From Gammaproteobacteria bacterium (lineage in GTDB: Bacteria; Pseudomonadota; Gammaproteobacteria; Pseudomonadales; Halieaceae), in the NCBI GenBank assembly GCA_024686215.1, contig JAIBDN010000014.1, positions 1 through 45,826 of the forward strand: a DNA stretch of 45,826 bases, written 5' to 3'. The stretch's first letter is position 1, and every line of letters starts with the position of its first letter. The notes beneath the pieces are model-generated. The model made no database searches. It was not told the origin of the DNA and was given only the letters and a program-made list of their open reading frames with translations. Shown here piece after piece: positions 17,086-24,422 of this stretch. The position numbers and the translations under genes are program-made.

Positions 17086-17471
17086 GGTCACGGCTTCCTT
17101 GGTGGTAATCGTATTCAGGACAGTGAGTATCGGGCAGATACTCCCCGCCCTCAATGACGCAAAGGATCATGTGCCTATGACTTTTCTGATCACCGGCATT
17201 AGCGCTCGCCCGCAGCTTTTGCTACCTTTTGCCTCTTTCGTGCACTGCGCCTCGTGCGGTTTCATGCGTGAGCCAGGTAAGCGTGCCACTGTAAAACTGT
17301 AGCAAAATCGGCAATAAAGGCCTGAGGTTGTGTTACTTATACCAGCGCCAGATGAATGAGCGCTCGCGGCTGTGCTGTGGGGGGTAAATCCCCGATAATG
17401 CTCGCTCTTGCCGGATACTCACCTGCCGGGATCGGCACCATTTAAACCAGAACGTTTTCAGGAGTTAGCCC
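17086..17471. other. 386-base divergent intergenic region
   Basis: No gene was seen between the DUF35 operon and the extradiol dioxygenase. It holds the 19-base dyad at 17125-17143, a separated 9-base inverted repeat (TTTTGCTAC at 17217-17225 and GTAGCAAAA at 17299-17307) and a small GGGG-TAAAT-CCCC type hairpin near 17380-17394. CAGGAG lies about 8 bases before the dioxygenase ATG. Short open frames across it have no recognisable protein features. Confidence 0.55.
17125..17143. promoter_or_regulatory. 19-base perfect dyad, candidate operator of the DUF35/Ltp operon
   Basis: GAGTATC-GGGCA-GATACTC is a perfect inverted repeat with 7-base arms, 40-58 bases before the first start codon of the minus operon. 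It overlaps a weak minus-strand promoter (-35 TTGAGG at 17149-17154, 17-base spacer, -10 GATACT at 17126-17131), so a bound protein would block transcription. One further GATACTC occurs at 17414-17420 before the dioxygenase gene, but a 7-mer is expected several times by chance. Confidence 0.5.
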
Positions 17472-18374
17472 ATGACCGTCGCCGCGATAGGATATTTGCG
17501 CATAGAAGCCCAGGACAACGCAGCCTGGATGGAATTCGGCACCCAGGTATTGGGCCTGATGGAGGCGCCACGTGAAGATAGCGCAGGGGCCCGCTTCCTG
17601 CGCATGGATGCCCACCCCTTCCGCTTCATGGTTGAATCCGGCACATCTGATCGGCTTGTCGCCACGGGACTGGAATATCGTAACCAAGGCGACTGGCGTG
17701 CGGTGTGCGATGCCCTGGCCGGCGCCGGACACAGTTTTTCCGCAGGCTCCGCAGAGGAAGCCGAGCGCCGCTGCGTCAGTGGCTACATCAGCCTGCAGGA
17801 TCCCTCGGGCAATACCATTGAACTCTACTACGGCCGTAAACTTGACTATGTGCCGTTCAATTCACCGGTTGGCGTACAGCGTTTCGTAACCGGCGATGAG
17901 TACACCGGCGATACGGGTTTTGGTCACGCGGTACTGCCCGCAGCGCAAACCGAGGACACCATTGCCTTTTACACCGACCTGATAGGCCTGGCAGTGTGCG
18001 ATGACCTGTATCCGCCAATCCCCGACTCCCGGGTGATTTTCATGCACGCGGACAATCCGCGACAACATTCACTGGCACTGTATAACCAGCCCCACCCCGC
18101 GGGCGTGGTCCACATGATGGTTGAGGTAGACACTCTGGACGAAGTGGGCCTGGCACTGGAACGGGTAAAACAGGCAGGCCTGCCGCTACTGGCCACCCTG
18201 GGGCGCCATGTGAACGATAATATGTGTTCTTTCTACGTGCTGGCACCGGGTGGCATTGCGGTGGAATATGGCTATGACGGACTATTGGTGGACTGGGACA
18301 ACTACACGCCCACGGTAAGTACCGAAGGCGACCTGTGGGGACATGAATACTCTTTCCCGGGGGTTAACGACTAA
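17472..18374 (+). CDS. hsaC: Type I extradiol dioxygenase, HsaC/BphC-like
   Basis: A 300-residue two-domain vicinal-oxygen-chelate enzyme. The Fe(II) ligands are in place: His152 (GFGHAVL), His214 (GVVHMMVEVD) and Glu265 (AVEYGYD), with second-sphere His199, His246 and Tyr255. Length and many segments (IGYLRIEAQDNAAWMEF, VQRFVTGDE, LLATLGRHVNDN, LWGHEYSF) closely follow mycobacterial HsaC, which opens the catechol ring of 3,4-DHSA in steroid degradation. Biphenyl-type BphC is the alternative. It stands alone, divergent from the DUF35/Ltp operon; HsaA, HsaB and HsaD genes are not in the window. AGGAG precedes the ATG. Confidence 0.87.
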   Translation: MTVAAIGYLRIEAQDNAAWMEFGTQVLGLMEAPREDSAGARFLRMDAHPFRFMVESGTSDRLVATGLEYRNQGDWRAVCDALAGAGHSFSAGSAEEAERRCVSGYISLQDPSGNTIELYYGRKLDYVPFNSPVGVQRFVTGDEYTGDTGFGHAVLPAAQTEDTIAFYTDLIGLAVCDDLYPPIPDSRVIFMHADNPRQHSLALYNQPHPAGVVHMMVEVDTLDEVGLALERVKQAGLPLLATLGRHVNDNMCSFYVLAPGGIAVEYGYDGLLVDWDNYTPTVSTEGDLWGHEYSFPGVND

Positions 18375-18380
18375 ACTGTA

Positions 18381-18415
18381 TTGGCGCAAAGGTGCGCGCT
18401 GCGCACCGTTGCCAA
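18381..18415. terminator. Hairpin between convergent genes
   Basis: GGTGCGC-GCT-GCGCACC forms a perfect 7-base-pair stem, with TTGGC and GCCAA able to pair outside it. It lies in the 54 bases between the dioxygenase stop and the stop of the minus-strand solute-binding gene. There is no clear T-run, so it may act as a bidirectional stop only weakly. Confidence 0.5.
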
Positions 18416-18428
18416 TGTGGATCTGTGC

Positions 18429-19178
18429 TCAGCGCACTTCCACGGTCACCGGAATCCAGCGATTGAGGATGTAGCGTAAGGTTCCACTGGATTTCATCAT
18501 ACCCAGGGCCCGATTCAATTCAGCCAGCAGCGCGTCATCATCCTTGCGTACCGCCCAGGCCAGCATTTCGTCGGTCAACGGGGAATAGAGGCTGATCAGG
18601 TCAGTATCAGTTTTGGAGGTGGCTAAATTCCAGCTGGTAGGCGCATCATGAATATACAGGTCTATCTGGTCTTCACGCAGGCCCTGAAACGCCGCCGCGG
18701 CATCCACGTAAAAGGAAACCTCGGCATCCTTGAGTTCGCTTTCAGCAAAAGCCGCACCCGTGGTACCCGGCTCTACGCCAATACGCACCCCTTCACGATA
18801 GACCGACCAGGGCTGGGCAAAGCGCGCAACTTTATCCTTGTGCATGATGGCCATCTGCCCTATGCGCATATAGGCATCGCTGAACATCACCTTCTCAGCC
18901 CGTTCTGGTGTCACACTCATACCCGACATAATGACGTCAATCTGTCCGGACAATAGCGAAGGCATAAGCTTGTCATGGGACATCGGCACCAGCGTCATTC
19001 GTCGGCCCATAATTTCGCTGAGCGCACGCAGATTGTCTGCTTCTATGCCGACAATATTACCCTCCTGCTGGAATGCCAGGGGCGGATAATCCGGTGAAAT
19101 CCCCACCTTTAGCGCATCCGCCACCCCCAGGGTAGCGCCAAAGGTGAACAACAGAACCACAATCAAACGACGAAACAT
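18429..19178 (-). CDS. Periplasmic solute-binding protein, family 3 (amino-acid type)
   Basis: A 249-residue exported protein. Residues 1-22 are a signal peptide (FRRLIVVLLFTFGATLGVADA). The mature part has the family-3 signatures VGISPDYPPLAFQQEGNIVGIEAD, LMPSLLSGQIDVIMSGMSVTPERAEKV (two stretches) and a C-terminal RYILNRWIPV. Such proteins bind polar amino acids or organic acids for ABC transporters, or serve as sensors. No permease or ATPase gene is adjacent, so it is an orphan that may serve a distant transporter. It sits 100 bases downstream of the isomerase gene on the same strand. Ligand unknown. Confidence 0.85.
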   Translation of the reverse strand: MFRRLIVVLLFTFGATLGVADALKVGISPDYPPLAFQQEGNIVGIEADNLRALSEIMGRRMTLVPMSHDKLMPSLLSGQIDVIMSGMSVTPERAEKVMFSDAYMRIGQMAIMHKDKVARFAQPWSVYREGVRIGVEPGTTGAAFAESELKDAEVSFYVDAAAAFQGLREDQIDLYIHDAPTSWNLATSKTDTDLISLYSPLTDEMLAWAVRKDDDALLAELNRALGMMKSSGTLRYILNRWIPVTVEVR

Positions 19179-19277
19179 GCTTAATCCTTATGCAAATAAC
19201 AGACTGGAAAGGTCAACAGGGCGACAATGTAACACTGCCCACTACCCCTGGGAAAGTCGCGAGCCATCGGCGGGCCA

Positions 19278-19922
19278 TCAGCGAGCCGGCGGCGTGTCAG
19301 GCTGGGCATCCGGGTGCGCCAATTGAAAGGCATGCAGGCTATTACAGTGATCCCATACCGCCATGATTTTCGGATAGGCCGCCATAGAGACTTCAAAGCG
19401 CAGGGCATTGTATACCTGCGGAATCAAGCAGGTATCGGCCATACCGGGGGAATCGCCAAAACAGCAGGTTCCGGCATGTGCCTCCAGGGTTTTCTCTATG
19501 CCGTCAAAGCCCCGCCATATCCATTGTTCATACCAGGCCTGAACTTCTTCCGCGGATGCACCCAATGGGTTCTGCAGGTAATTGGTGATCGACATATTGT
19601 TCAGTGGGTGGGTATCACAAACGATTGAATTCACCGCGCTACGCACCAGGGCGCGCTGCAACGGATCACGCGGCATTAGCGGCGGCTGCGGCTGAATTTC
19701 CTCCAACCACTCCAGTATGGCCACCGACTGGCTGATCAACACGCCCTCATCGGTTTCCAGCGCTGGCACCAGCCCCTGGGGGTTTTTCGCCATGTACTCG
19801 CCGGACTTCTGTTGGGCTCGCAATAAATTAACCGCAAAATAATCGTAAGTGATTTCTTTCAGGGCGAGGCCAATGCGCACCCTGTAGCTGGCTGAAGAAC
19901 GGTAGTAGGAATAAAGTCGCAC
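19278..19922 (-). CDS. maiA: Maleylacetoacetate isomerase / zeta-class glutathione S-transferase
   Basis: A 214-residue cytosolic enzyme. The start MRLYSYYRSSASYRVRIGLA carries the SSxSYRVRIAL motif of zeta GSTs, whose Ser activates glutathione. NPQGLVPALETDEG and ISQSVAILEWLEE complete the thioredoxin-like domain; ADTCLIPQVYNALRFEV is the typical helical domain segment. The enzyme isomerises maleylacetoacetate to fumarylacetoacetate in tyrosine/homogentisate degradation, or maleylpyruvate in the gentisate route. No hmgA or fahA gene is present, so it is isolated. Family is certain; exact substrate is probable. Confidence 0.85.
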   Translation of the reverse strand: MRLYSYYRSSASYRVRIGLALKEITYDYFAVNLLRAQQKSGEYMAKNPQGLVPALETDEGVLISQSVAILEWLEEIQPQPPLMPRDPLQRALVRSAVNSIVCDTHPLNNMSITNYLQNPLGASAEEVQAWYEQWIWRGFDGIEKTLEAHAGTCCFGDSPGMADTCLIPQVYNALRFEVSMAAYPKIMAVWDHCNSLHAFQLAHPDAQPDTPPAR

Positions 19923-20059
19923 GCAATTATCACCTGTTTTGGAGTATTGGCATATTTCACTACAATGCCGGTGCCATTGCCAGACTAAAGCTGCCAGCCA
20001 CTGGCTAAAACTGACCTGTTATTGCTAGACTGGCGCGCGCCAAATACAAGGAATCAACC

Positions 20060-21106
20060 ATGCACGAAGTCGTCAAGGAATACTACGGGAAGACCCTCAC
20101 CGGCAGTGAAGACCTGAAAACTGATGCCTGCTGCACCCCCGATGCCATGCCCGACCATATCAAACCGATACTGGGCAGTATCCACGAAGAGGTCCTGGGC
20201 CGCTACTACGGTTGCGGTCTGGTGGTTCCCGAGGCCATAGAGGGGCTGCGCATTCTGGATCTGGGCTGCGGTGCAGGTCGCGACGTTTACGCCCTGGCCG
20301 GACTAACCGGCGAAAACGGGTCCGTAGTCGGTGTAGATATGACCACGGAGCAGCTTGAAGTCGCCCGCCGTCACATCCAGTACCATGCCGATGCCTTCGG
20401 TTATGGCGCGCCCAACACTGAATTCCTGCAGGGTTATATCGAGCAACTGGACGAACTGGGCCTGCAAGACGACAGTTTTGATCTTATCGTTTCCAACTGC
20501 GTGCTGAATCTGTGTCCGGACAAGGCGGCGGTACTGCGCGAGGCTTACCGGCTACTGAAAAGTGGCGGTGAGATGTACTTTTCCGATGTCTATGCCGACC
20601 GGCGAATTCCCGCGCACCTGCAGGCTGATCCGGTACTCTACGGCGAATGCCTCAGCGGCGCGCTGTACTGGAGCGACTTTCTTGAGCTGGCTAGAGCCGC
20701 AGGCTTCGTCGATGCGCGCCTGGTAGAAGACCGGCCGCTGGGTATAGATAACCAGGCAGTGCAAGACAAAGTCGCCGACATAGGCTTTTACTCCGCCACC
20801 TGGCGCCTGTTCAAGGTGCCAGAACTGGAAGCCGGCCAGGAAGACTACGGACAGGTCGCCACCTACCTGGGCACCCTGCCCCGCCACCCTCAACAGTTTG
20901 CGCTGGACAAGCATCACCCATTCAGTAGCGGACAGGCCACACCGGTATCCAGCAATACCTTGCAAATAATTGCAAATAGTCGGTTTGCCGCACACTTTGA
21001 TCTGGATACGGGTAGTGGGACCCATAAAGGGCCTTTCACCACGCATGCCCAGAGCCTACCCTTCGATAGGCAAGCGACACCCGCAGCCACCGGCGGCTGC
21101 TGTTAG
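20060..21106 (+). CDS. arsM: Arsenite S-adenosylmethionine methyltransferase
   Basis: A 348-residue class I methyltransferase. The SAM site is LRILDLGCGAGRDVYAL (about residues 63-79) followed by VVGVDMT. The three As(III)-binding cysteines of ArsM can be matched: Cys24/25 (DACCTP), Cys147 (SNCVLNL) and Cys197 (LYGECLSG); the last two have the same 50-residue spacing as in the algal enzyme. A C-terminal extension ends GGCC. It methylates arsenite, giving volatile or less retained methylarsenicals. AAGGA lies 8 bases before the ATG. It has no ars operon around it; an ArsC gene is about 5 kb away on the other strand. Confidence 0.92.
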   Translation: MHEVVKEYYGKTLTGSEDLKTDACCTPDAMPDHIKPILGSIHEEVLGRYYGCGLVVPEAIEGLRILDLGCGAGRDVYALAGLTGENGSVVGVDMTTEQLEVARRHIQYHADAFGYGAPNTEFLQGYIEQLDELGLQDDSFDLIVSNCVLNLCPDKAAVLREAYRLLKSGGEMYFSDVYADRRIPAHLQADPVLYGECLSGALYWSDFLELARAAGFVDARLVEDRPLGIDNQAVQDKVADIGFYSATWRLFKVPELEAGQEDYGQVATYLGTLPRHPQQFALDKHHPFSSGQATPVSSNTLQIIANSRFAAHFDLDTGSGTHKGPFTTHAQSLPFDRQATPAATGGCC

Positions 21107-21221
21107 ATGCACGCTGTGCACCAGCAGAAACTCATGCTACCTTTTGCCCTGTGGCCGCAGACATCTGCGAAGTACGGCTGCATCAGGACATTTACTAACC
21201 CCAACTACAAGGTCTAACGTT

Positions 21222-21794
21222 ATGCGCACACTATTCAAAACGTTTCTGGTCATGCTTATCGCTGGCCTCCCCATACACGCCACTCACGCTGACGAGTACA
21301 GCGATAGCATGGCGGTGTTCAAGAGTGCCGGTGAAAGCGGTGCCTATTTCGACAGTGCCTATGGCTATGCGCTATTCCCCACTGTCGGCAAAGGCGGCAT
21401 CGGCATTGGCGGCGCCCATGGCAAGGGTAAGGTCTACAGCCAGGGAACCCCAATAGGCAAAACCACGATGAACCAGCTCACCATTGGACTGCAACTCGGT
21501 GGACAGGCCTACAGTCAGATCATCTTTTTTGAAGATGCCACCTCTCTGGAGCAATTCACCTCGGGTAACTTTGAATTCAGCGCTCAAGCAACCGCGGTGG
21601 CAATTACCGCTGGCGTATCTGCCGAGGCCAACACCGGTGGCGGCACCGCAGCAGGAGCCAGCGGCGGGAAGAACGATGCCAGTACTACCTCCGGCGGCTA
21701 CCGCAAGGGTATGGCGATCTTCACCGTGGCGAAAGGCGGTCTGATGTACGAGGCCTCCCTGGGCGGCCAGAAATTCAGCTACGAAGCCTTGTAA
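21222..21794 (+). CDS. Exported SYLF-domain (Ysc84/DUF500) lipid-binding protein
   Basis: A 190-residue protein; the ATG at 21222 is preferred because it begins a clean signal peptide (MRTLFKTFLVMLIAGLP, cleavage after HATHA) and AAGGT lies about 9 bases upstream, while the longer open frame has no such features. The mature part is a SYLF domain: GYALFPTVGKGGIGIGGAHG near the start, then FFEDATSLEQFTSGNFEF and a C-terminal FTVAKGGLMYEASLGGQKF. SYLF proteins bind phosphoinositides or other lipids in eukaryotes; in bacteria their periplasmic role is unknown. It follows arsM by 115 bases. Confidence 0.9.
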   Translation: MRTLFKTFLVMLIAGLPIHATHADEYSDSMAVFKSAGESGAYFDSAYGYALFPTVGKGGIGIGGAHGKGKVYSQGTPIGKTTMNQLTIGLQLGGQAYSQIIFFEDATSLEQFTSGNFEFSAQATAVAITAGVSAEANTGGGTAAGASGGKNDASTTSGGYRKGMAIFTVAKGGLMYEASLGGQKFSYEAL

Positions 21795-21824
21795 TTTCGC
21801 CTACGCATTAACCCACTTCTGACC

Positions 21825-21852
21825 TCAGGGCTGCCGCTCCCGGCAGCCCTGA
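21825..21852. terminator. Strong hairpin between convergent SYLF and LysR genes
   Basis: TCAGGGCTGCCG-CTCC-CGGCAGCCCTGA is a perfect 12-base-pair stem with a 4-base loop, placed midway between the plus-strand stop at 21794 and the minus-strand stop at 21887. There is no long T-run on either side, but stem strength and position fit a bidirectional terminator. Confidence 0.65.
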
Positions 21853-21886
21853 CCCTGCTAACTGCCACCCCACTACCGCCGGGCAC

Positions 21887-22804
21887 TCAGGGCTCAAGCG
21901 GAGGAATATCCACCCCCACAGCGGCGAGTTCGCGCAGCACATGTTCGGAAAACAATCGCGCGCGCACGCTGATACGTTGTGCAGTGTCGGTCACCAGGTA
22001 ATGTGACTGGCTGGCCTCAACCGTATGTTCGGATAAAGTCACCAGGTTTCCGTTGCGTAAGTCATTCCCCACCTCAATGCGATCGGCCAGGCCGATACCG
22101 CAGCCCTCGCGCACCGCACTGAGCACCTGAAAAGCGTCTTGCAGGTACAGGTTGTGTGACGCGTTACTAACATCCATTGAGTGCAGAGCAAGCCAGCGCT
22201 GCCAGCGCCCGTGCTGATCGTGCACCAACGGATAGCGCAGTAAATCCGCGGGAGAACTTATGCTGTCACCATCTGCCAGCAGACCGGGGCTGCACACGGG
22301 AAAGTAACGCTCACGAAACAGTGGGCGCAACAGTCGCTGGGGTGCAGTCGGCTCACCGAAACAAATCGCCACACTCACCTCTGCCGGCAATTCTTTTTGC
22401 CAGGGTTCGATATTCAACAGGCGCAGCTCTATCTCTGGATATTTGCGACCAAAATCACGCATCATGCCCAGTAGCCATCCGGTGCTGATGGAGGGTGTGG
22501 CTGCTACTACCAATGTTCCCGCCACTGCTTCGGGATCCAGGTACAGGGTACCCTCGGTCATTCTATTGAGCGCATCACTCACGGTTCCCTGCAGGCGACG
22601 TCCGGCGGCAGTCAGGGCCAGGCGGTTGTGACTGCGATCAAACAGCTCCACCCCCAGTACCTGCTCCAGATGGCGCACCTGCCGGGACACAGCACCGTGG
22701 GTAACGCCTAATTCCTGTGCCGCCCTACCCAAATGGCAGTAGCGGCCTGCGACTTCAAAAGCGCGCAATGCATTCAGCGGTAAGTTACGGCGGGACAGGG
22801 GCAT
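21887..22804 (-). CDS. LysR-type transcriptional regulator (GcvA-like)
   Basis: A 305-residue regulator with the LysR helix-turn-helix at the N-terminus (LNALRAFEVAGRYCHLGRAA, then ELGVTHGAVSRQVRHLEQVL) and an effector-binding domain after about residue 90 (LVVAATPSISTGWLLG). The LNALRAFE start and THGAVSRQ recognition helix are of the GcvA/AmpR subgroup. It is divergent from the semialdehyde dehydrogenase/aminotransferase pair, the usual place for the regulator of such genes, with nested inverted repeats in the gap. The likely co-inducer is GABA, a polyamine product or another amino donor, by inference. Confidence 0.9.
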   Translation of the reverse strand: MPLSRRNLPLNALRAFEVAGRYCHLGRAAQELGVTHGAVSRQVRHLEQVLGVELFDRSHNRLALTAAGRRLQGTVSDALNRMTEGTLYLDPEAVAGTLVVAATPSISTGWLLGMMRDFGRKYPEIELRLLNIEPWQKELPAEVSVAICFGEPTAPQRLLRPLFRERYFPVCSPGLLADGDSISSPADLLRYPLVHDQHGRWQRWLALHSMDVSNASHNLYLQDAFQVLSAVREGCGIGLADRIEVGNDLRNGNLVTLSEHTVEASQSHYLVTDTAQRISVRARLFSEHVLRELAAVGVDIPPLEP

Positions 22805-22825
22805 ATTTCACCTCAATCATCTGTC

Positions 22826-22877
22826 TGTGAGTTTTTCTCACATATATCGTGTGAATATATCGATTGTCGTGAGATAT
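22826..22877. promoter_or_regulatory. Nested dyads, candidate LysR-type operator
   Basis: Three inverted repeats follow each other: TGTGAG-TTTTT-CTCACA (22826-22842, perfect), TCACA-TATATCG-TGTGA (22838-22854, perfect) and ATATC-N11-GATAT (22857-22877). Spacing and AT-rich centres suit a LysR regulator with two binding sites between divergent promoters. A plus-strand promoter may start at TTGTCG (22864) with TAAACT 16 bases further on, ahead of the dehydrogenase gene. Confidence 0.6.
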
Positions 22878-22925
22878 ACAAGCGATAAACTGACACTCTT
22901 CTCTATTTGCCAGGACTTAGATGCC

Positions 22926-24392
22926 ATGACATTTACGCTTCAGGATCCATCCCTGCTCAGGGCTCAAGCTTATATTGATGGCCAATGGCAGGATGCCGAT
23001 AGCGGTTCGCACTTCGCCGTGTATAACCCAGCTAGTATGAGCACCATTGCACAGCTGGCCGACCTGGGTGCCACTGAAACTACGCGAGCTATTACCGCCG
23101 CTGAGACTGCCCTGGTGGACTGGCGCGAGCGCAGCGCAAAGGAACGCAGCCAGTACCTGCGTCGCTGGTACGAGCTGATCATGGAACACCAGGAAGACCT
23201 GGCACTGATCATGAGCGCAGAACAAGGCAAGGTGCTGGAAGAGTCGCGACAGGAAGTAGCTTATGGCGCATCCTTTATCGAGTGGTTTGCAGAGGAAGCC
23301 AAGCGCATCTATGGCGATGTTTTACCTGGCGCCGCCGATCGACGCCTGCTGGTCACCAAACACCCGGTGGGCGTAGTGGCGGCGATTACCCCCTGGAACT
23401 TCCCCAACGCGATGATTACACGCAAGGCAGGTCCCGCCCTGGCGGCAGGGTGTACCATCGTGATTAAGCCCGCCGCCGAGACACCTTTGTCAGCACTGGC
23501 GCTTGCGGAGCTGGCGGATCGTGCCGGCATTCCAGCCGGCGTGATCAACGTCGTTACCGGCCAGGATGCTCGCGCTATCGGCCAGGCCCTGACCGACAGT
23601 CCCGCGGTGCGCAAACTGACCTTTACCGGGTCTACACCGGTCGGCAAACAGCTACTGCGGCAGAGTGCCGATACGGTAAAGAAAGTATCCATGGAGCTGG
23701 GCGGTAACGCGCCGATCATTGTCTTTGCAGATGCCGACCTGGACCAGGCCGTCGCAGGCGCGCTGGCCTCCAAGTATCGCAACGCGGGACAGACCTGTAT
23801 CTGCGCCAACAGGATACTGGTGCAAAGCAGCATCCACGATGCGTTTATCGACAAGTTCGTCGCCGCGGTCGCAAAATTGGAACTGGGTGACGGCCTGAGT
23901 GACAGCAGCACGTTGGGGCCTATGATCAGCCCGCGTGCAGCCACCAACGTTGAGAACATGGTCGCCGACGCGGTGGCCAATGGGGCCGCAGTGGCACTGG
24001 GCGGTGAGCGCGCCCTGGCGTTGGGCGAATGTTTTTACCCGGCGACAATACTGAGCAACGTGAGCAGTGACATGCGCGTATTCCGCGAAGAGATCTTCGG
24101 CCCGGTAGCCCCGGTGTTTCGCTTCGAGGATGAGGCACAGGCCATCGCCATGGCCAACGATACCGAATTCGGCCTGGCGGCCTATATCTATACCCAGGAC
24201 ATGGCCAGGATATGGCGCGTCAGCGAGCGCATCGAGTACGGCATGGTAGGTGTTAACGAGGTGGGCATTACCTCCGAGATCATCCCCTTTGGTGGCATGA
24301 AAGAGTCCGGACTGGGTCGCGAGGGTTCCAAATATGGCATCGAGGACTATATTGAAACCAAGTATATCTGTATCGGCGGCCTGGGCGCCTGA
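22926..24392 (+). CDS. gabD: Succinate-semialdehyde dehydrogenase (aldehyde dehydrogenase family)
   Basis: A 488-residue NAD(P)-dependent aldehyde dehydrogenase. The ATG at 22926 gives the usual GabD start (LQDPSLLRAQAYIDGQW); the upstream open extension of 33 codons covers the operator region and is unlikely to be translated. Motifs: TPWNFPNAMITRKAGPALAA (substrate/cofactor channel), FTGSTPVGKQL (cofactor), MELGGNAP with the catalytic Glu and AGQTCICANR with the catalytic Cys. The C-terminus YGIEDYIETKYI is typical of SSADH. It oxidises succinate semialdehyde to succinate, completing GABA breakdown with the transaminase 30 bases downstream. Confidence 0.88.
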   Translation: MTFTLQDPSLLRAQAYIDGQWQDADSGSHFAVYNPASMSTIAQLADLGATETTRAITAAETALVDWRERSAKERSQYLRRWYELIMEHQEDLALIMSAEQGKVLEESRQEVAYGASFIEWFAEEAKRIYGDVLPGAADRRLLVTKHPVGVVAAITPWNFPNAMITRKAGPALAAGCTIVIKPAAETPLSALALAELADRAGIPAGVINVVTGQDARAIGQALTDSPAVRKLTFTGSTPVGKQLLRQSADTVKKVSMELGGNAPIIVFADADLDQAVAGALASKYRNAGQTCICANRILVQSSIHDAFIDKFVAAVAKLELGDGLSDSSTLGPMISPRAATNVENMVADAVANGAAVALGGERALALGECFYPATILSNVSSDMRVFREEIFGPVAPVFRFEDEAQAIAMANDTEFGLAAYIYTQDMARIWRVSERIEYGMVGVNEVGITSEIIPFGGMKESGLGREGSKYGIEDYIETKYICIGGLGA

Positions 24393-24422
24393 GTCAGCAC
24401 CATAAAAAATAAGGAGAGCATT

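Noticed and set aside
16111..17157. 348-codon plus-strand open frame opposite the DUF35 genes
   Set aside because: Shadow of two conserved DUF35 genes with clear ribosome sites; no motif in the translated product.
20970..21221. Long N-terminal extension of the SYLF protein frame
   Set aside because: It overlaps the arsM end, lacks a ribosome site and would bury a clear signal peptide; ATG at 21222 is better.
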